64,000 bases of DNA from Corallococcus sp. EGB (GTDB lineage: Bacteria > Myxococcota > Myxococcia > Myxococcales > Myxococcaceae): the NCBI RefSeq assembly GCF_019968905.1, contig NZ_CP079946.1, positions 3,658,001 through 3,722,000 of the forward strand. The letters are read 5' to 3'. The position numbers and the translations under genes were made by a program. This document shows, piece by piece, positions 1 to 10,426 of this stretch. The stretch's first letter is position 1; every line of letters starts with the position of its first letter. A model generated the notes under the pieces. The model did no database searches. It worked only from the letters and a program-made list of their open reading frames with translations, and was not told the DNA's origin.

Positions 1-1
1 G

Positions 2-394
2 GCGGCGGAGGTGTCGGGGTGGAGCGCGCTTCGCAAGGAGCACGGCAAGGGCATGGCGGAGCGCCTGCTCGTCTACAGCGCGGTGGTGCTGGGGCAGACG
101 GTGCGTGAGGCGGACGCGGTGGCGCGGGTGGGCGACAGCCAGTTCGCCATGCTGCTGCCGGGCACGCCCGCGGAGGCGGTTCCGGAGGTGCTGGCCCGGG
201 TGGAGGCCCGCTTCGAGGCCGCCCGGTTCCAGCTGGACGGTCGCGTGGTGCGCACGGCGCTGGAGCTGGGGGCGGTGAGCTTCCCGGACACGGTGGGGGC
301 TCCCACGCAGCTGCTGGGCACGGCGCTGCGGACCTTGAGGCGGACACGCGAGCTTCGGCGGGTAGCCGGTCCAGCCCGCCTGATGTCGGTTTGA
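2..394 (+). CDS. Degenerate GGDEF-domain protein, C-terminal part (5' end outside window)
   Basis: The reading frame is open from the first bases, so the gene enters from the left; a GTG at 11 is probably internal. About 130 residues are visible and look like the second half of a GGDEF (diguanylate cyclase) fold: an H-G-x-G-x-x-x-A-E-R-L-L helix, then D-A-V-A-R-V-G-D-S-Q-F-A-M-L-L-P-G-T where active enzymes have R-x-G-G-D-E-F. The signature is therefore GDSQF, lacking the acidic metal-binding residues. By family knowledge this would not make c-di-GMP and may act as a binding or regulatory domain. It ends 46 bp before the start of the sigma-54 response regulator on the same strand, so the two could be co-transcribed. 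The N-terminal domain architecture cannot be seen. Confidence 0.6.
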   Translation, partial: AAEVSGWSALRKEHGKGMAERLLVYSAVVLGQTVREADAVARVGDSQFAMLLPGTPAEAVPEVLARVEARFEAARFQLDGRVVRTALELGAVSFPDTVGAPTQLLGTALRTLRRTRELRRVAGPARLMSV

Positions 395-440
395 TTCATT
401 TCACGAGGGTTTGATGCACAGGGCGAGTGGAGGCGAGGGG

Positions 441-2102
<1,662 letters not shown>

Positions 2103-2229
2103 GTCACGCGCCTGACACGCGTTTGAAGCCGTGAGGTGACGGCCCTTCTTCCGGATGACGGGAGGAGGGCCGCTCGCTTTTCGGGCCGGGCCTTGCGCGC
2201 CGCGGGCGTTGCCCGGTATCGCGGCGGAC

Positions 2230-3048
2230 ATGACGGCTCCGCTCCTCCTCCTTGGCTGTGGTTACACGCTCACGCGGCTGGCGGTGGCGGAGGCCCGTGC
2301 GGGCCGGGAGGTCCTGGCCACGACCCGGGACGCTTCCCGCCGCTCGGTGCTGGAGGGCGCGGGCGTCCGGGTGCTGACGATGGAGGACGCCCTGGCACGC
2401 GCGGAGGGCGCGCACGTCGTGGACTCCGTTCCTCCGGAGGCCGGGCTGGATGCGCGGTTGGCGGAGGCCCTGTCGCGCGCTCGTCCCTCGCGGTTCGTCT
2501 ACCTGTCCTCCACGGGCGTCTATGGCTCCGCGCGCGGGCTCGTGGATGAAGCGACGCCCGTTGATCGGACCTCCGCCGTCTCCCGTGCGCGACTGGACGC
2601 GGAGGACCGCTTCCTCCCCCTGGGCGCGAGCGTGATGCGCATCGCGGGCATCTACGGCCCGGGGCGTGGCACGTCCGGCCGCCTGAAGGCGGGCACGCTG
2701 CGCATCCCGGACTCGGGTGGGGGACGGCTCTCGCGCATCCACGTGGATGACCTGGTGGGCGCGGTGCGAGTGGTGCTCGAGCGCGGGGCCCCGGGTGAGG
2801 TGTATTGCGTGGCCGACCGCCGGCCCGCGACGCAGGAGGAGACGGCCTCGTGGCTGTGTGAGCGGCTGGGGCTCCCCATGCCGCCGCGCGTGCCCTTCGC
2901 GTCCCTCCATGAGTCCCTGCGCGGCGACCGCGCCATCCGCGCCGCGAAGCTGGAGGCCCTGGGCTGGACGCCTCGCTACCCGGACTTCACCACCGGGTTC
3001 CCCGCGGCCATGGAGGAGGACGCGCGCCAGGGACAGGGCGTGGGGTGA
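2230..3048 (+). CDS. NAD(P)-dependent epimerase/dehydratase, SDR (YeeZ-like)
   Basis: A 272-residue extended SDR protein. The Rossmann motif is L-L-G-C-G-Y-T-L-T-R-L-A directly after the start, close to the G-x-G-Y-x-x-x-x-L-A form of the YeeZ subgroup. Y-L-S-S-T-G-V-Y-G supplies the catalytic-region Ser and a following segment resembles sugar-nucleotide epimerases (R-I-A-G-I-Y-G-P-G-R-G). I start at ATG 2230 because upstream codons would place unrelated sequence before the first beta strand. The substrate cannot be read from sequence. It stands alone, with about 130 bp on each side. Confidence 0.85.
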   Translation: MTAPLLLLGCGYTLTRLAVAEARAGREVLATTRDASRRSVLEGAGVRVLTMEDALARAEGAHVVDSVPPEAGLDARLAEALSRARPSRFVYLSSTGVYGSARGLVDEATPVDRTSAVSRARLDAEDRFLPLGASVMRIAGIYGPGRGTSGRLKAGTLRIPDSGGGRLSRIHVDDLVGAVRVVLERGAPGEVYCVADRRPATQEETASWLCERLGLPMPPRVPFASLHESLRGDRAIRAAKLEALGWTPRYPDFTTGFPAAMEEDARQGQGVG

Positions 3049-3180
3049 CCTGACGTCCGCCGCATTCCGGACGCTCGCGGCGCTCGAGCCCCTCCGGTCG
3101 AACATGCGGCCAAGGAGCGGAGCCCGCGAGCGTTGGGAGGGACGACAGGGGCCGCGTCACGCCAAACGGCTCCCGGGGGG

Positions 3181-5934
3181 ATGCGCATGTGGATGTCCGT
3201 CGTGGTCGCGGTGCTTGTGTCCACGGTCGGCGAGCCCGGGCTGGTGGCCCGGGAGAACGCCGAGCCGGGCAGCGCGGAGTGGAGGCTCACCCGCGCCGCG
3301 GTGTCCCGGCAGCTGGAAGGCTACGCGGGCGCGACCAGCGTCCAACACGGGGCGTCCATCGACATCCACGCGCGGACCGACGGCAACCACACCGTGCGGT
3401 GGGAGCTGTACCGGATGGGCTACTACGACGGCCTGGGGTCCCGGAAGATGGCCACCGGCGGCCCGGTGAACGTCGGGCCCCAGGCGGATCCGGTACCGGA
3501 CCCCGCGACGGGGCTGGTGGAGTGCCGCTGGCCCACGTCCTTCACCCTCCAGACCCAGGCGACGTGGCCCAGCGGCGTCTACCTGCTCAAGCTCATCCGC
3601 GAGGACGGGCTCCAGTCCTACGTCCTCTTCGTGCTGCGCGCGGACGAGCGCAAGGGCGTGGCCCTGGTGCAGATCCCGTTCACCACCTTCCAGGCCTACA
3701 ACACCTGGGGCGGTGAGAGTCTCTACGAGGACGCGCTGGGCCTCACCGGAGGCCACGCGAAGATCGTCTCCTTCGACCGGCCGTTCGCGGATGGAGGAGG
3801 GGCGGGCGAGTACTTCTACTACGTGCACTCGTTCGTCCAGTGGGCCGAGTCCCGAGGCTATGAGCTGTCCTACGTGACGAACGTGGACCTGGACCGAGAC
3901 CCGTCGCTCGCCCGGGGTCAGAAGCTGTTCATCGCCGTGGGACACGACGAGTACTGGTCCCGGCCCGCGCGCGCGGCGGTGGAGGCCGCGCTGGCCTCCG
4001 GAGTGAACCTGGCGGCGCTCGCGGGCGACACCAGCTTCTGGCTCATCCGCCTGGAGCCCTCGGCCACGGGCGTCCCGTACCGCCGGCAGGTCTGTTACAA
4101 GGAATGGTCGATGAAGGAGGACCCGCGCGCGGGCTCCAACGTCACCACCGTGCGCTGGCGCGACGCGCCGATCAACGAGCCGGAGAACGGCCTGTTCGGC
4201 GTGATGTCGGACTCGTGGGGAGTGGTGGAGCAGCCGTTCGTGGTGACCCACGCGGAAGCCTGGCCCTTCGAGGGGACCGGCCTGGCCAACGGCGACACGC
4301 TGCCGTTCGTCGTGGGCTACGAGATGGACCGGGCCTTCACCAATGGCCGCACGCCCGCGGGCTTCACGCCGCTGGGGCACTCGCCGGTCATCAGCAACCT
4401 GGGCGTGGGCAACTGGCACGACGCGGGGCTGTACACCGCGCCATCGGGCGCGTTCGTCTTCGCCGTCGGCGGCATCGCGTGGTCGCGCGCCCTGTCGGCT
4501 CCCGGCTACGCGGATGCCCGGGTGCAGCGCATCACCAGCAACCTCTTCCAGCGCGCGGGCCTCGCGCCCGCGGGCCCGGGGGACACGTTTGGCTCGGAGA
4601 AGAGCCGGCCCGTGGACCGCACCGGGCAGGCGGCGGGCGTGGCGCTGTTCGCGGGCGCGCCCTTCCAGGAGGGGCGGGTGGACGGGCCCGCCTCCCTGGC
4701 GCGCTTCCGCCGGCCCGTGGGCCTGGCCGTGGACGCCTCGGGGAATGTGTTCGTCGCCGACACCGGGAACCACGTGGTGCGGATGATCGCCAACGACGCG
4801 GCGAGGACGGTGTCCACCCTCGCGGGCACCGGCGTCGCGGGCGTGGGCGAGGGCCCGGGCGCGAGCGCCGCGCTGCGCTCCCCGCAGGCTGTCGCGGTGG
4901 GGCCGGACTCGAGCCTGTACGTGGCGGACACCGGCAACCACCGCATCGTGCGCATCGCGCGGGACGGCCGCTGGACGGTGAGCACCTTCGCCGGCTCCCG
5001 CGAGGGGCGCTCCGGCAACGCGGAGGGCGTGGGGACCGCCGCGCGCTTCTCCACGCCCAGCGCGCTGGCCTTCTCCGGGAACGACCTCTATGTCGTGGAC
5101 ACCTTCAACCACCGGCTGGGCCGGGTGACGCCGGACGGGCGGCTCACCACCGTCGTCGGGAAGCGGGGCGTGGGCAGCACCGACGGCGCCGGAGCCCAGG
5201 CGCGCTTCAAGCGTCCCACGGGCCTCGCCGTGGGGGGCGGCGCGCTCTGGGTGGTGGACACCGGCAACCGGGCCGTGCGCCGCGTGGCGCTCGACGGCGC
5301 CTTCACCACCTCCACGCCCGTGGGCAACGGCGCGGGGGGCTTCGCGGACGGCGTGGGCAGCGCGGCGCGCTTCATGCCGCTGCTGGGCGCGGCGTGGGAC
5401 AACGGCCAGCTGCTCCTGACGGACACCGGCAACGAGCGCATCCGCGCGGTGGCGGACGGCCGGGCGCGCACGTTCGCGGGCACCGGCGCGCACGGTGCGA
5501 ACGATGGCGCCGCGGACAAGGCCACGTTCAGCCTGCCCACCGGCATCGCCCGGCTGCCGGATGGCACCGTGCTGGTGGTGGAGCAGGGGGCCTCCACGGT
5601 GCGCAGGCTCACGCGTGAGGGTGGAGGCGGGCCCTCCACCGGGCCCATCCCCATCATCTCCGGAGGCCCGTTCTCCGGCGCCCAGGCGCCCTTCGACGTC
5701 TTCCTGGACGGCACGCTCACCCGGACGGCGGAGCCCGGCGGGTGGATCCAACGCTTCCAATGGAACTTCGGGGACGGCACCCAGGCCGAGGTGGGCTACT
5801 CCACCCACTCCTTCCAATCGCCTGGCCGCTACACCGTCACCCTCACCGCGACGGACGGCAAGGGCGTGAGCGCGTCCGCGACGCAGGTGGTGACCGTGGG
5901 CGTGCCCGCGGCCGCCGGTGGCACCGGACGCTAG
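3181..5934 (+). CDS. Secreted DMF-amidase-beta-like / NHL-repeat / PKD protein
   Basis: A large exported protein of 917 residues. ATG 3181 begins a signal peptide (about residues 1-22). Residues of roughly 30-470 resemble the N,N-dimethylformamidase beta-subunit-like domain: A-Y-N-T-W-G-G, the F-Y-Y-V-H-S-F segment, and G-H-D-E-Y-W-S as typical landmarks. Then come about six NHL-type beta-propeller repeats (motifs such as F-V-A-D-T-G-N-H-V-V-R and L-Y-V-A-D-T-G-N-H-R-I-V-R), and a C-terminal PKD domain with F-Q-W-N-F-G-D-G-T and a Y-T-V-T-L-T-A strand. In this family the amidase-like domain is often of unknown substrate, so catalytic activity is inference. The propeller and PKD suggest binding of polymer or cell surface. 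It overlaps the convergent antiporter gene by 4 bp. Confidence 0.88.
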   Translation: MRMWMSVVVAVLVSTVGEPGLVARENAEPGSAEWRLTRAAVSRQLEGYAGATSVQHGASIDIHARTDGNHTVRWELYRMGYYDGLGSRKMATGGPVNVGPQADPVPDPATGLVECRWPTSFTLQTQATWPSGVYLLKLIREDGLQSYVLFVLRADERKGVALVQIPFTTFQAYNTWGGESLYEDALGLTGGHAKIVSFDRPFADGGGAGEYFYYVHSFVQWAESRGYELSYVTNVDLDRDPSLARGQKLFIAVGHDEYWSRPARAAVEAALASGVNLAALAGDTSFWLIRLEPSATGVPYRRQVCYKEWSMKEDPRAGSNVTTVRWRDAPINEPENGLFGVMSDSWGVVEQPFVVTHAEAWPFEGTGLANGDTLPFVVGYEMDRAFTNGRTPAGFTPLGHSPVISNLGVGNWHDAGLYTAPSGAFVFAVGGIAWSRALSAPGYADARVQRITSNLFQRAGLAPAGPGDTFGSEKSRPVDRTGQAAGVALFAGAPFQEGRVDGPASLARFRRPVGLAVDASGNVFVADTGNHVVRMIANDAARTVSTLAGTGVAGVGEGPGASAALRSPQAVAVGPDSSLYVADTGNHRIVRIARDGRWTVSTFAGSREGRSGNAEGVGTAARFSTPSALAFSGNDLYVVDTFNHRLGRVTPDGRLTTVVGKRGVGSTDGAGAQARFKRPTGLAVGGGALWVVDTGNRAVRRVALDGAFTTSTPVGNGAGGFADGVGSAARFMPLLGAAWDNGQLLLTDTGNERIRAVADGRARTFAGTGAHGANDGAADKATFSLPTGIARLPDGTVLVVEQGASTVRRLTREGGGGPSTGPIPIISGGPFSGAQAPFDVFLDGTLTRTAEPGGWIQRFQWNFGDGTQAEVGYSTHSFQSPGRYTVTLTATDGKGVSASATQVVTVGVPAAAGGTGR

Positions 5935-7538
5935 TCCGCGGCCTCCGCTCGCAGGATCTGTTGCAGGTCGAGCTCCGACCAGTCCAGCTCCTGCTCCACC
6001 TGCTGGAATGCCGCGTCTCCGATGGTGCCGTTCGCCCGGAGCTCCGCCAGCTTCCGCCGGCTCGCGGCCATCGCGGTGCGCACCGTCCGCGCGTCCTCCG
6101 TGGGGGGCCCCCAGGGGGAGCTGGGGCCGCCCGTGGCCGTGAGGGCATGCTCGTCCAGGCGCTGTCGCGCGCGCCGCAGCTGCAACTCGTAGCGGCGCCG
6201 GACCAGGACGGATATCTCCGTGCCCTGGAACTCCTGGGTGGCCTCCAGCCCCGCGCGCAGCGTCTCCACCCGGGCGAGCCGCACCTCGTGGTCCACCTCG
6301 TTGTCGTCGTCCAGCTTCAGCCGCGACATCAGGGGCCGGAGCGTCATCCCCTGCACCACGAGCGTCCCCAGCACCACGGAGAAGGACGTGAAGAGGATGA
6401 GGTCCCGGTAGGGGAAGGCGCCGGTCCCCTCGTGTCCCGTGGGCAGCGCCAGCGCCGCCGCGAGCGTCACGATGCCCCGCATCCCGCACCAGCCCACCAG
6501 CATGGACGCGCCCGGTGAGAGCGTGACGGGGCTGGACTTCGACTTGCGGTGGACCCAGCGGTTGAACGCCCCCGCCCCCATCACCCAGGCGAAGCGCGCG
6601 AGGATGGCCGCGCCCGTCACCACCGCGGCGATGGCGCCGTACTCCAGCCACAGCTCCCGGTCGAAGCGCGCGACGATGGTCTTCAGCTGGAAGCCCACGA
6701 GCACGAAGGCCAGCACGTTCAACACGAACGTCGCCACCTCCCACACCGCGTAGGACGGGATGCGGATCCGCGCGGGCGTCACGATGGAGGCCTGCCGGGA
6801 GATGGTCATCGCGTAGACCACCGTCGTCAGGATGCCGGACAGGTGGAGCCGCTCCGCGAGGATCCACACCGCGAACGTGCTGCCGAACTGGGTGATGACC
6901 GCCGTGGACACGTCCTCCACGCCGGCGTTGATGCGCAGGCTCACCCGCGACAGCACCACCCCCAACAGCGCGCTGCCCGCCGTGACGACGAGCAGCGTGG
7001 GCACCGCGCTCCAGCCCAGCACGCCGCCCGCGGCCATGGCGCCCAGCGCGAGCCGGTAGATGAGCAGGGCGCTCGCGTCGTTGAACAGGCTCTCCCCTTC
7101 CAGGATGACCAGCAGCCGGTGCGGAGGCCTCAGCGCCTTGAGCACCGCCGTGGCCGCCGCCGCGTCTGGGGGAGCGACGATGGCGCCCAGCGCGATGGCC
7201 GCGGCCCAGGGCATCGCCGGCACCCTCCACTTCACCGCCACCGCGACGGCGATGACCGTGAGCACCACCGCCCCCACCGCCAGGCCCGCCACCGGCCGCC
7301 AGTTCGCGCGCAGATCGCGCGGGGACGCGTCGAACGCCGCGTCCAGCAGCACCGGCGCGACGAACAAGGTGAGCGCCAGCTCCGGATCCAACACCAGCTC
7401 CGGGCTGCCCGGCACGAGCGCCAGCACCGCCCCGGCGAGCGCCACCAGCGCGGGGTAGGGCGTACCCATCCGCCGGGACAGCGCCGCCAGCCCCGCGCCG
7501 CCCAGCAGCAGCGCGATGACGATCTCGAACACCAGCAT
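5931..7538 (-). CDS. Na+/H+ antiporter, CPA1 (NhaP/SLC9-like) family
   Basis: A 535-residue polytopic membrane protein with about 12 hydrophobic segments in residues 1-410. The ion-binding core is typical of CPA1: A-P-P-D-A-A-A-A-T-A-V and E-G-E-S-L-F-N-D-A-S-A-L-L, which carries the conserved N-D pair. A charged cytoplasmic tail of about 120 residues follows (E-V-R-L-A-R-V-E-T-L-R and two more helices), as in bacterial antiporters thought to be regulated by pH or ligand. Role: exchange of external protons for internal Na+ or K+; ion specificity cannot be told. ATG 7538 starts directly with the first membrane helix. Its stop overlaps that of the convergent upstream gene by 4 bp. Confidence 0.92.
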   Translation of the reverse strand: MLVFEIVIALLLGGAGLAALSRRMGTPYPALVALAGAVLALVPGSPELVLDPELALTLFVAPVLLDAAFDASPRDLRANWRPVAGLAVGAVVLTVIAVAVAVKWRVPAMPWAAAIALGAIVAPPDAAAATAVLKALRPPHRLLVILEGESLFNDASALLIYRLALGAMAAGGVLGWSAVPTLLVVTAGSALLGVVLSRVSLRINAGVEDVSTAVITQFGSTFAVWILAERLHLSGILTTVVYAMTISRQASIVTPARIRIPSYAVWEVATFVLNVLAFVLVGFQLKTIVARFDRELWLEYGAIAAVVTGAAILARFAWVMGAGAFNRWVHRKSKSSPVTLSPGASMLVGWCGMRGIVTLAAALALPTGHEGTGAFPYRDLILFTSFSVVLGTLVVQGMTLRPLMSRLKLDDDNEVDHEVRLARVETLRAGLEATQEFQGTEISVLVRRRYELQLRRARQRLDEHALTATGGPSSPWGPPTEDARTVRTAMAASRRKLAELRANGTIGDAAFQQVEQELDWSELDLQQILRAEAAD

Positions 7539-7693
7539 GATGGCCTCGGGGGGAAGTCCGCCCTGGATTCCTGGCGACCTAGCCCAGGAGGGGTCGCTGG
7601 GGACAGTGGCGAATTCCGGACGGAGGAGACGGGCGTCGGGTGGCGCGCGGCCCGCGTCATCAGCGGAACGCGATGGGTCCCATCAGCCGGGAA

Positions 7694-7724
7694 GGGGGCC
7701 CGCCTTTGCGAGGCGTGGGCCCCC
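7694..7724. other. GC-rich hairpin between antiporter and TPR genes
   Basis: A near-perfect inverted repeat: 12-nt left arm at 7694-7705, loop TTGCG, right arm at 7711-7724 with one bulged T. No T-tract follows on either strand, so it is not a standard intrinsic terminator. It lies in the region upstream of both the minus-strand antiporter and the plus-strand TPR gene. Confidence 0.5.
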
Positions 7725-7743
7725 GGTGACACGCTTGCGCTTT

Positions 7744-7769
7744 CGGGCCGCGTGGGGATGCGCGGCCCG
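7744..7769. other. Second hairpin, 33 bp before the TPR gene start
   Basis: A perfect 9-bp inverted repeat (CGGGCCGCG, 8-nt loop, CGCGGCCCG) just after the first hairpin. It would fall in the 5' leader of the TPR gene at 7802 if transcription starts upstream. It could be an operator or a leader structure; nothing more can be said. Confidence 0.45.
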
Positions 7770-7801
7770 GAAGCGAACCCTTGCCCGATGGGGAACAGAC
7801 G

Positions 7802-8368
7802 ATGTCCAGGTCGTTGCTGTTGGCGGCGTTCAACGAGGGCGTCCACCGGTCCATGGCTGGCAACCACGAGGCCGCGCTCCAGTCGTTCGATCAGGTTCTC
7901 GCCGTGGATCCGCGCCACTTCCCCGCGCTCACCGCGAAGGCCTTCGCCCTCAAACAGCTGGGGCGCACCGAGGAGGCGCTGAAGGGCTTCCAACGCGCCA
8001 TCGAACTGGACCCCGACGCCGCGGACCCCCACCGGGAGGCCGCCCTCTGCCAGCTGGAGCTGGGCGAGCCGGAGGCCGCCTCCCTCCTGATGAACCGGGC
8101 GGTTCAGCTCAACCCCACCCCCGGCTACCGGGAGGCCTCCGCCATCGAGGTCTACCACCTGGGTAACGCGCTGTTGACCCAGGGCCGGCGGCCGGACAAG
8201 GCCCGCTACCGGCTGGCCCGTCAGGTCTTCGAACTGGCGCTGGAACTGTCGCCCGCCTACGTGGAGGCCGCCAAGGCCCTGGCGGACGTCTGGGAGCACC
8301 TGGGCGACCCTACCCAGCGGGAGCACTACACCCAGCTGGCGACCCGGCTGCGCCCCGCCTCCTCCTGA
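7802..8368 (+). CDS. TPR-repeat protein
   Basis: A 188-residue soluble helical protein. Three or four tetratricopeptide repeats are visible, with W/L-G-x-A-A-L-x-x-F-D-x-V-L-A-V-D-P and E-E-A-L-K-G-F-Q-R-A-I-E-L-D-P as clear examples; a last repeat holds E-L-S-P-A-Y-V-E-A-A-K-A-L-A-D. No signal peptide is visible, so it should be cytoplasmic and mediate protein-protein contacts. ATG 7802 is preferred to TTG 7781. Partners are unknown. Two hairpins sit directly upstream. Confidence 0.85.
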   Translation: MSRSLLLAAFNEGVHRSMAGNHEAALQSFDQVLAVDPRHFPALTAKAFALKQLGRTEEALKGFQRAIELDPDAADPHREAALCQLELGEPEAASLLMNRAVQLNPTPGYREASAIEVYHLGNALLTQGRRPDKARYRLARQVFELALELSPAYVEAAKALADVWEHLGDPTQREHYTQLATRLRPASS

Positions 8369-8466
8369 GGCGGCCCGCGTCATTTTCCATACGAATGCGG
8401 AGGGAAAGGGCGGGGCGCCGGTGTTGAATGCCGAAGCTGGCCCCCCTCAGCAGGAGAACCCTTCGC

Positions 8467-9603
8467 ATGATCGTGATGCTCGAGCCGGATTCCCCCGAAT
8501 CCGTCGTGAACGCCGTCCTCCAACTCGCTTCGCAATACGAGGGCGTCACCCCGCGTGCCCACGTGGTCCAGGGCGCCGAGTCCACCATCACGGAGCTGTA
8601 CCTGCTCGGCTCCACCGCGCAGGTGCCGCTGGAGCCGTTCCAGCAGCTGCCCGGCGTGCGTCAGGTGGTCCGCGTCTCGCAGAAGTACCGCATCATCGGC
8701 CGGCACGGCGGACAGCGCACCACGGCGGGCTTCGAGTACAACGGCGTCACCTTCGACGACAACTCGGTGAACCTGTTCGCGGGCCTGTGCGCGGTGGACT
8801 CGCCGGAGAGCGTGGACGCGATGATGGCGGCGCTCGCCCGCTGCGGCATCACCACCACGCGCATGGGCGCGTACAAGCCGCGCACCAACCCGTATGAGTT
8901 CCAGGGCCTGGGCGCGAAGTGCCTGCCCTACGTCTTCGAGTCCGCGGGCAAGCACGGCATCAAGGTCATCGCGATGGAGGTGACGCACCCGCGCCACATC
9001 GATGAGATCAACGACGCGCTGAAGAAGTCGGGCAGCCCCACGGGCGTGATGCTCCAGGTGGGCACGCGCAACGCGCAGAACTTCGAGCTGCTCAAGGTGA
9101 TTGGCCAGCAGCGCACCTTCCCGGTGCTCTTCAAGCGCGGCATGGGCATCACGCTGGAGGAGTCCCTCAACGCGTGCGAGTACGTGGCGAGCGAGGGCAA
9201 CCCGAAGATCGTCTTCTGCCTGCGCGGCGTGAAGACGCACCTGGGCGACCCGCACCGCAACATGGTGGACTTCGCGCACGTGCCGGTGGTGCGCCGCCTC
9301 ACGCGCATGCCGGTGTGCGTGGACCCCTCGCACGCCATTGGCCGCGCGGAGGCCCCGCCGGACGGGCTGCCGGACATCTTCCACGCGATTGGCCAGGGGC
9401 TCATCGCGGGCGCGTCCATGGTGCTGGTGGACTTCCACCCGACGCCGGAGAAGGCCCTGTGCGACGGGCCGCAGGCGCTGCGCCTGGAGCAGCTGGGCGC
9501 GCTCCAGCGTTACACGCAGATCGTCCGCACCGCGTACACGGAGGCCGTGCGCAACGGCGACGGGACGCAGGCCGCCGCGCCGGCCAAGGCCGTCAGTCGC
9601 TGA
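8467..9603 (+). CDS. DAHP synthase family protein, type I-beta (divergent)
   Basis: A 378-residue protein aligned with 3-deoxy-7-phosphoheptulonate synthase, first step of the shikimate pathway (PEP + erythrose 4-phosphate). Residues 1-80 form the small ferredoxin/ACT-like domain of the type I-beta group. The barrel carries K-P-R-T-N-P-Y-x-F-Q-G-L-G, K-R-G-M, V-D-P-S-H and H-P-x-P-E-K-A-L-C-D-G-P-Q. Several positions differ from the usual enzyme: A-G-L-C-A for A-G-P-C-S, R-M-G-A for R-G-G-A, G-T-R-N for G-A-R-N, and D-F-H-P where a metal-binding E-V-H-P is expected. The metal Cys, His and last Asp remain. AGGAG precedes ATG 8467; ATG 8428 would add 13 residues. Convergent prephenate dehydratase genes lie next to it (11-bp overlap), supporting an aromatic role. 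Confidence 0.85.
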   Translation: MIVMLEPDSPESVVNAVLQLASQYEGVTPRAHVVQGAESTITELYLLGSTAQVPLEPFQQLPGVRQVVRVSQKYRIIGRHGGQRTTAGFEYNGVTFDDNSVNLFAGLCAVDSPESVDAMMAALARCGITTTRMGAYKPRTNPYEFQGLGAKCLPYVFESAGKHGIKVIAMEVTHPRHIDEINDALKKSGSPTGVMLQVGTRNAQNFELLKVIGQQRTFPVLFKRGMGITLEESLNACEYVASEGNPKIVFCLRGVKTHLGDPHRNMVDFAHVPVVRRLTRMPVCVDPSHAIGRAEAPPDGLPDIFHAIGQGLIAGASMVLVDFHPTPEKALCDGPQALRLEQLGALQRYTQIVRTAYTEAVRNGDGTQAAAPAKAVSR

Positions 9604-10426
9604 GCGCGTAGCTGCCCAGGACCCGGAGCGACGTACAGGCGCTCCGGGCTTCGTCCAGGGCCGCCTTCACCGGCGCGGAGTCCACCGCGCCGTCCACGTC
9701 CAGGCACCAGCGGTAGTCCCAGGCGCGGACGCCGCCGGGCCGGGACTCCAGCCGCGCGACGTTCACCCCGTGCGCGGCGAAGGCCGTGAGCACGCCCGCG
9801 AGCGCCCCGGGGCCGTTGTCGAGCGTGAGCACCACGGACGTCTTCCACCGGGAGCCCAGGTTCGGCGGCACGGCGGGGCCCACTGCGAGGAAGCGGGTGG
9901 CGTTGTCCGGCGAGTCCGCGATGTCCTCCGCGAGCACGCTGAGGCCGTAGAGCTCCGCCGCGGTCCGGCTGGCGATGGCCGCCGTGCCGTCCAGGGCTTC
10001 TCGCGCCACGCGCCGCGCCGCCACGGCGGTGTTGGCCTCCGGGACGGGCTCCATGTGGTGCTTTCGCAGCCAGCCTCCGCACTGCGCCAGCGCCTGCGGA
10101 TGCGATAGCGCGCGCGTGAGGTCCTCCAGCGCGCGGCCCGGCGGCGCGAGCAGACAGTGGCGCACGCGCAGGCGCAGCTCGCCGGAGATGCGCGGGGTGA
10201 ACTCCAGGAGCAGGTCCACCACCTCCGCCACGGGCCCCGCGAGCGCGCTCTCCATGGGCACCACGCCGCCGTCCACCGCGCCCCGGGCCACGGCCTCGAA
10301 GACGGCGCGGAAGGTGGGGCAGGGGATGGGCGTCACGGTGGCGCCGAAGAAGGCGCCCGTGGCCTCGTCGCCGAACGCGCCGCGCTCACCCTGGAAGGCG
10401 ATGCGGCGGGGGACGGCGTCAGCCAT
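9593..10426 (-). CDS. Prephenate dehydratase with ACT domain
   Basis: A 277-residue prephenate dehydratase, converting prephenate to phenylpyruvate in phenylalanine synthesis. The N-terminal catalytic region starts with R-I-A-F-Q-G-E-R-G-A-F-G and includes V-V-P-M-E-S-A-L-A-G-P-V and the family's N-A-T-R-F motif with the catalytic Thr. The ACT regulatory domain (residues about 195-277) has G-A-L-A-G-V-L and L-E-S-R-P, the phenylalanine-sensing signature. There is no chorismate mutase domain. Its first 8 bp overlap the end of the fused CM-PDT gene upstream, so the two are translationally coupled. The two proteins share the S-H-P-Q-A-L-A-Q-C segment and look like tandem paralogs. Confidence 0.92.
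   Translation of the reverse strand: MADAVPRRIAFQGERGAFGDEATGAFFGATVTPIPCPTFRAVFEAVARGAVDGGVVPMESALAGPVAEVVDLLLEFTPRISGELRLRVRHCLLAPPGRALEDLTRALSHPQALAQCGGWLRKHHMEPVPEANTAVAARRVAREALDGTAAIASRTAAELYGLSVLAEDIADSPDNATRFLAVGPAVPPNLGSRWKTSVVLTLDNGPGALAGVLTAFAAHGVNVARLESRPGGVRAWDYRWCLDVDGAVDSAPVKAALDEARSACTSLRVLGSYALSD

Noticed and set aside
3157-7230. A 1357-codon open frame on the minus strand opposite the DMF-amidase-like gene and running into the antiporter.
   Set aside because: It is rich in Arg, Gly, Ala and His, has no domain, and covers two well-supported genes. It is a by-product of high GC at third codon positions.
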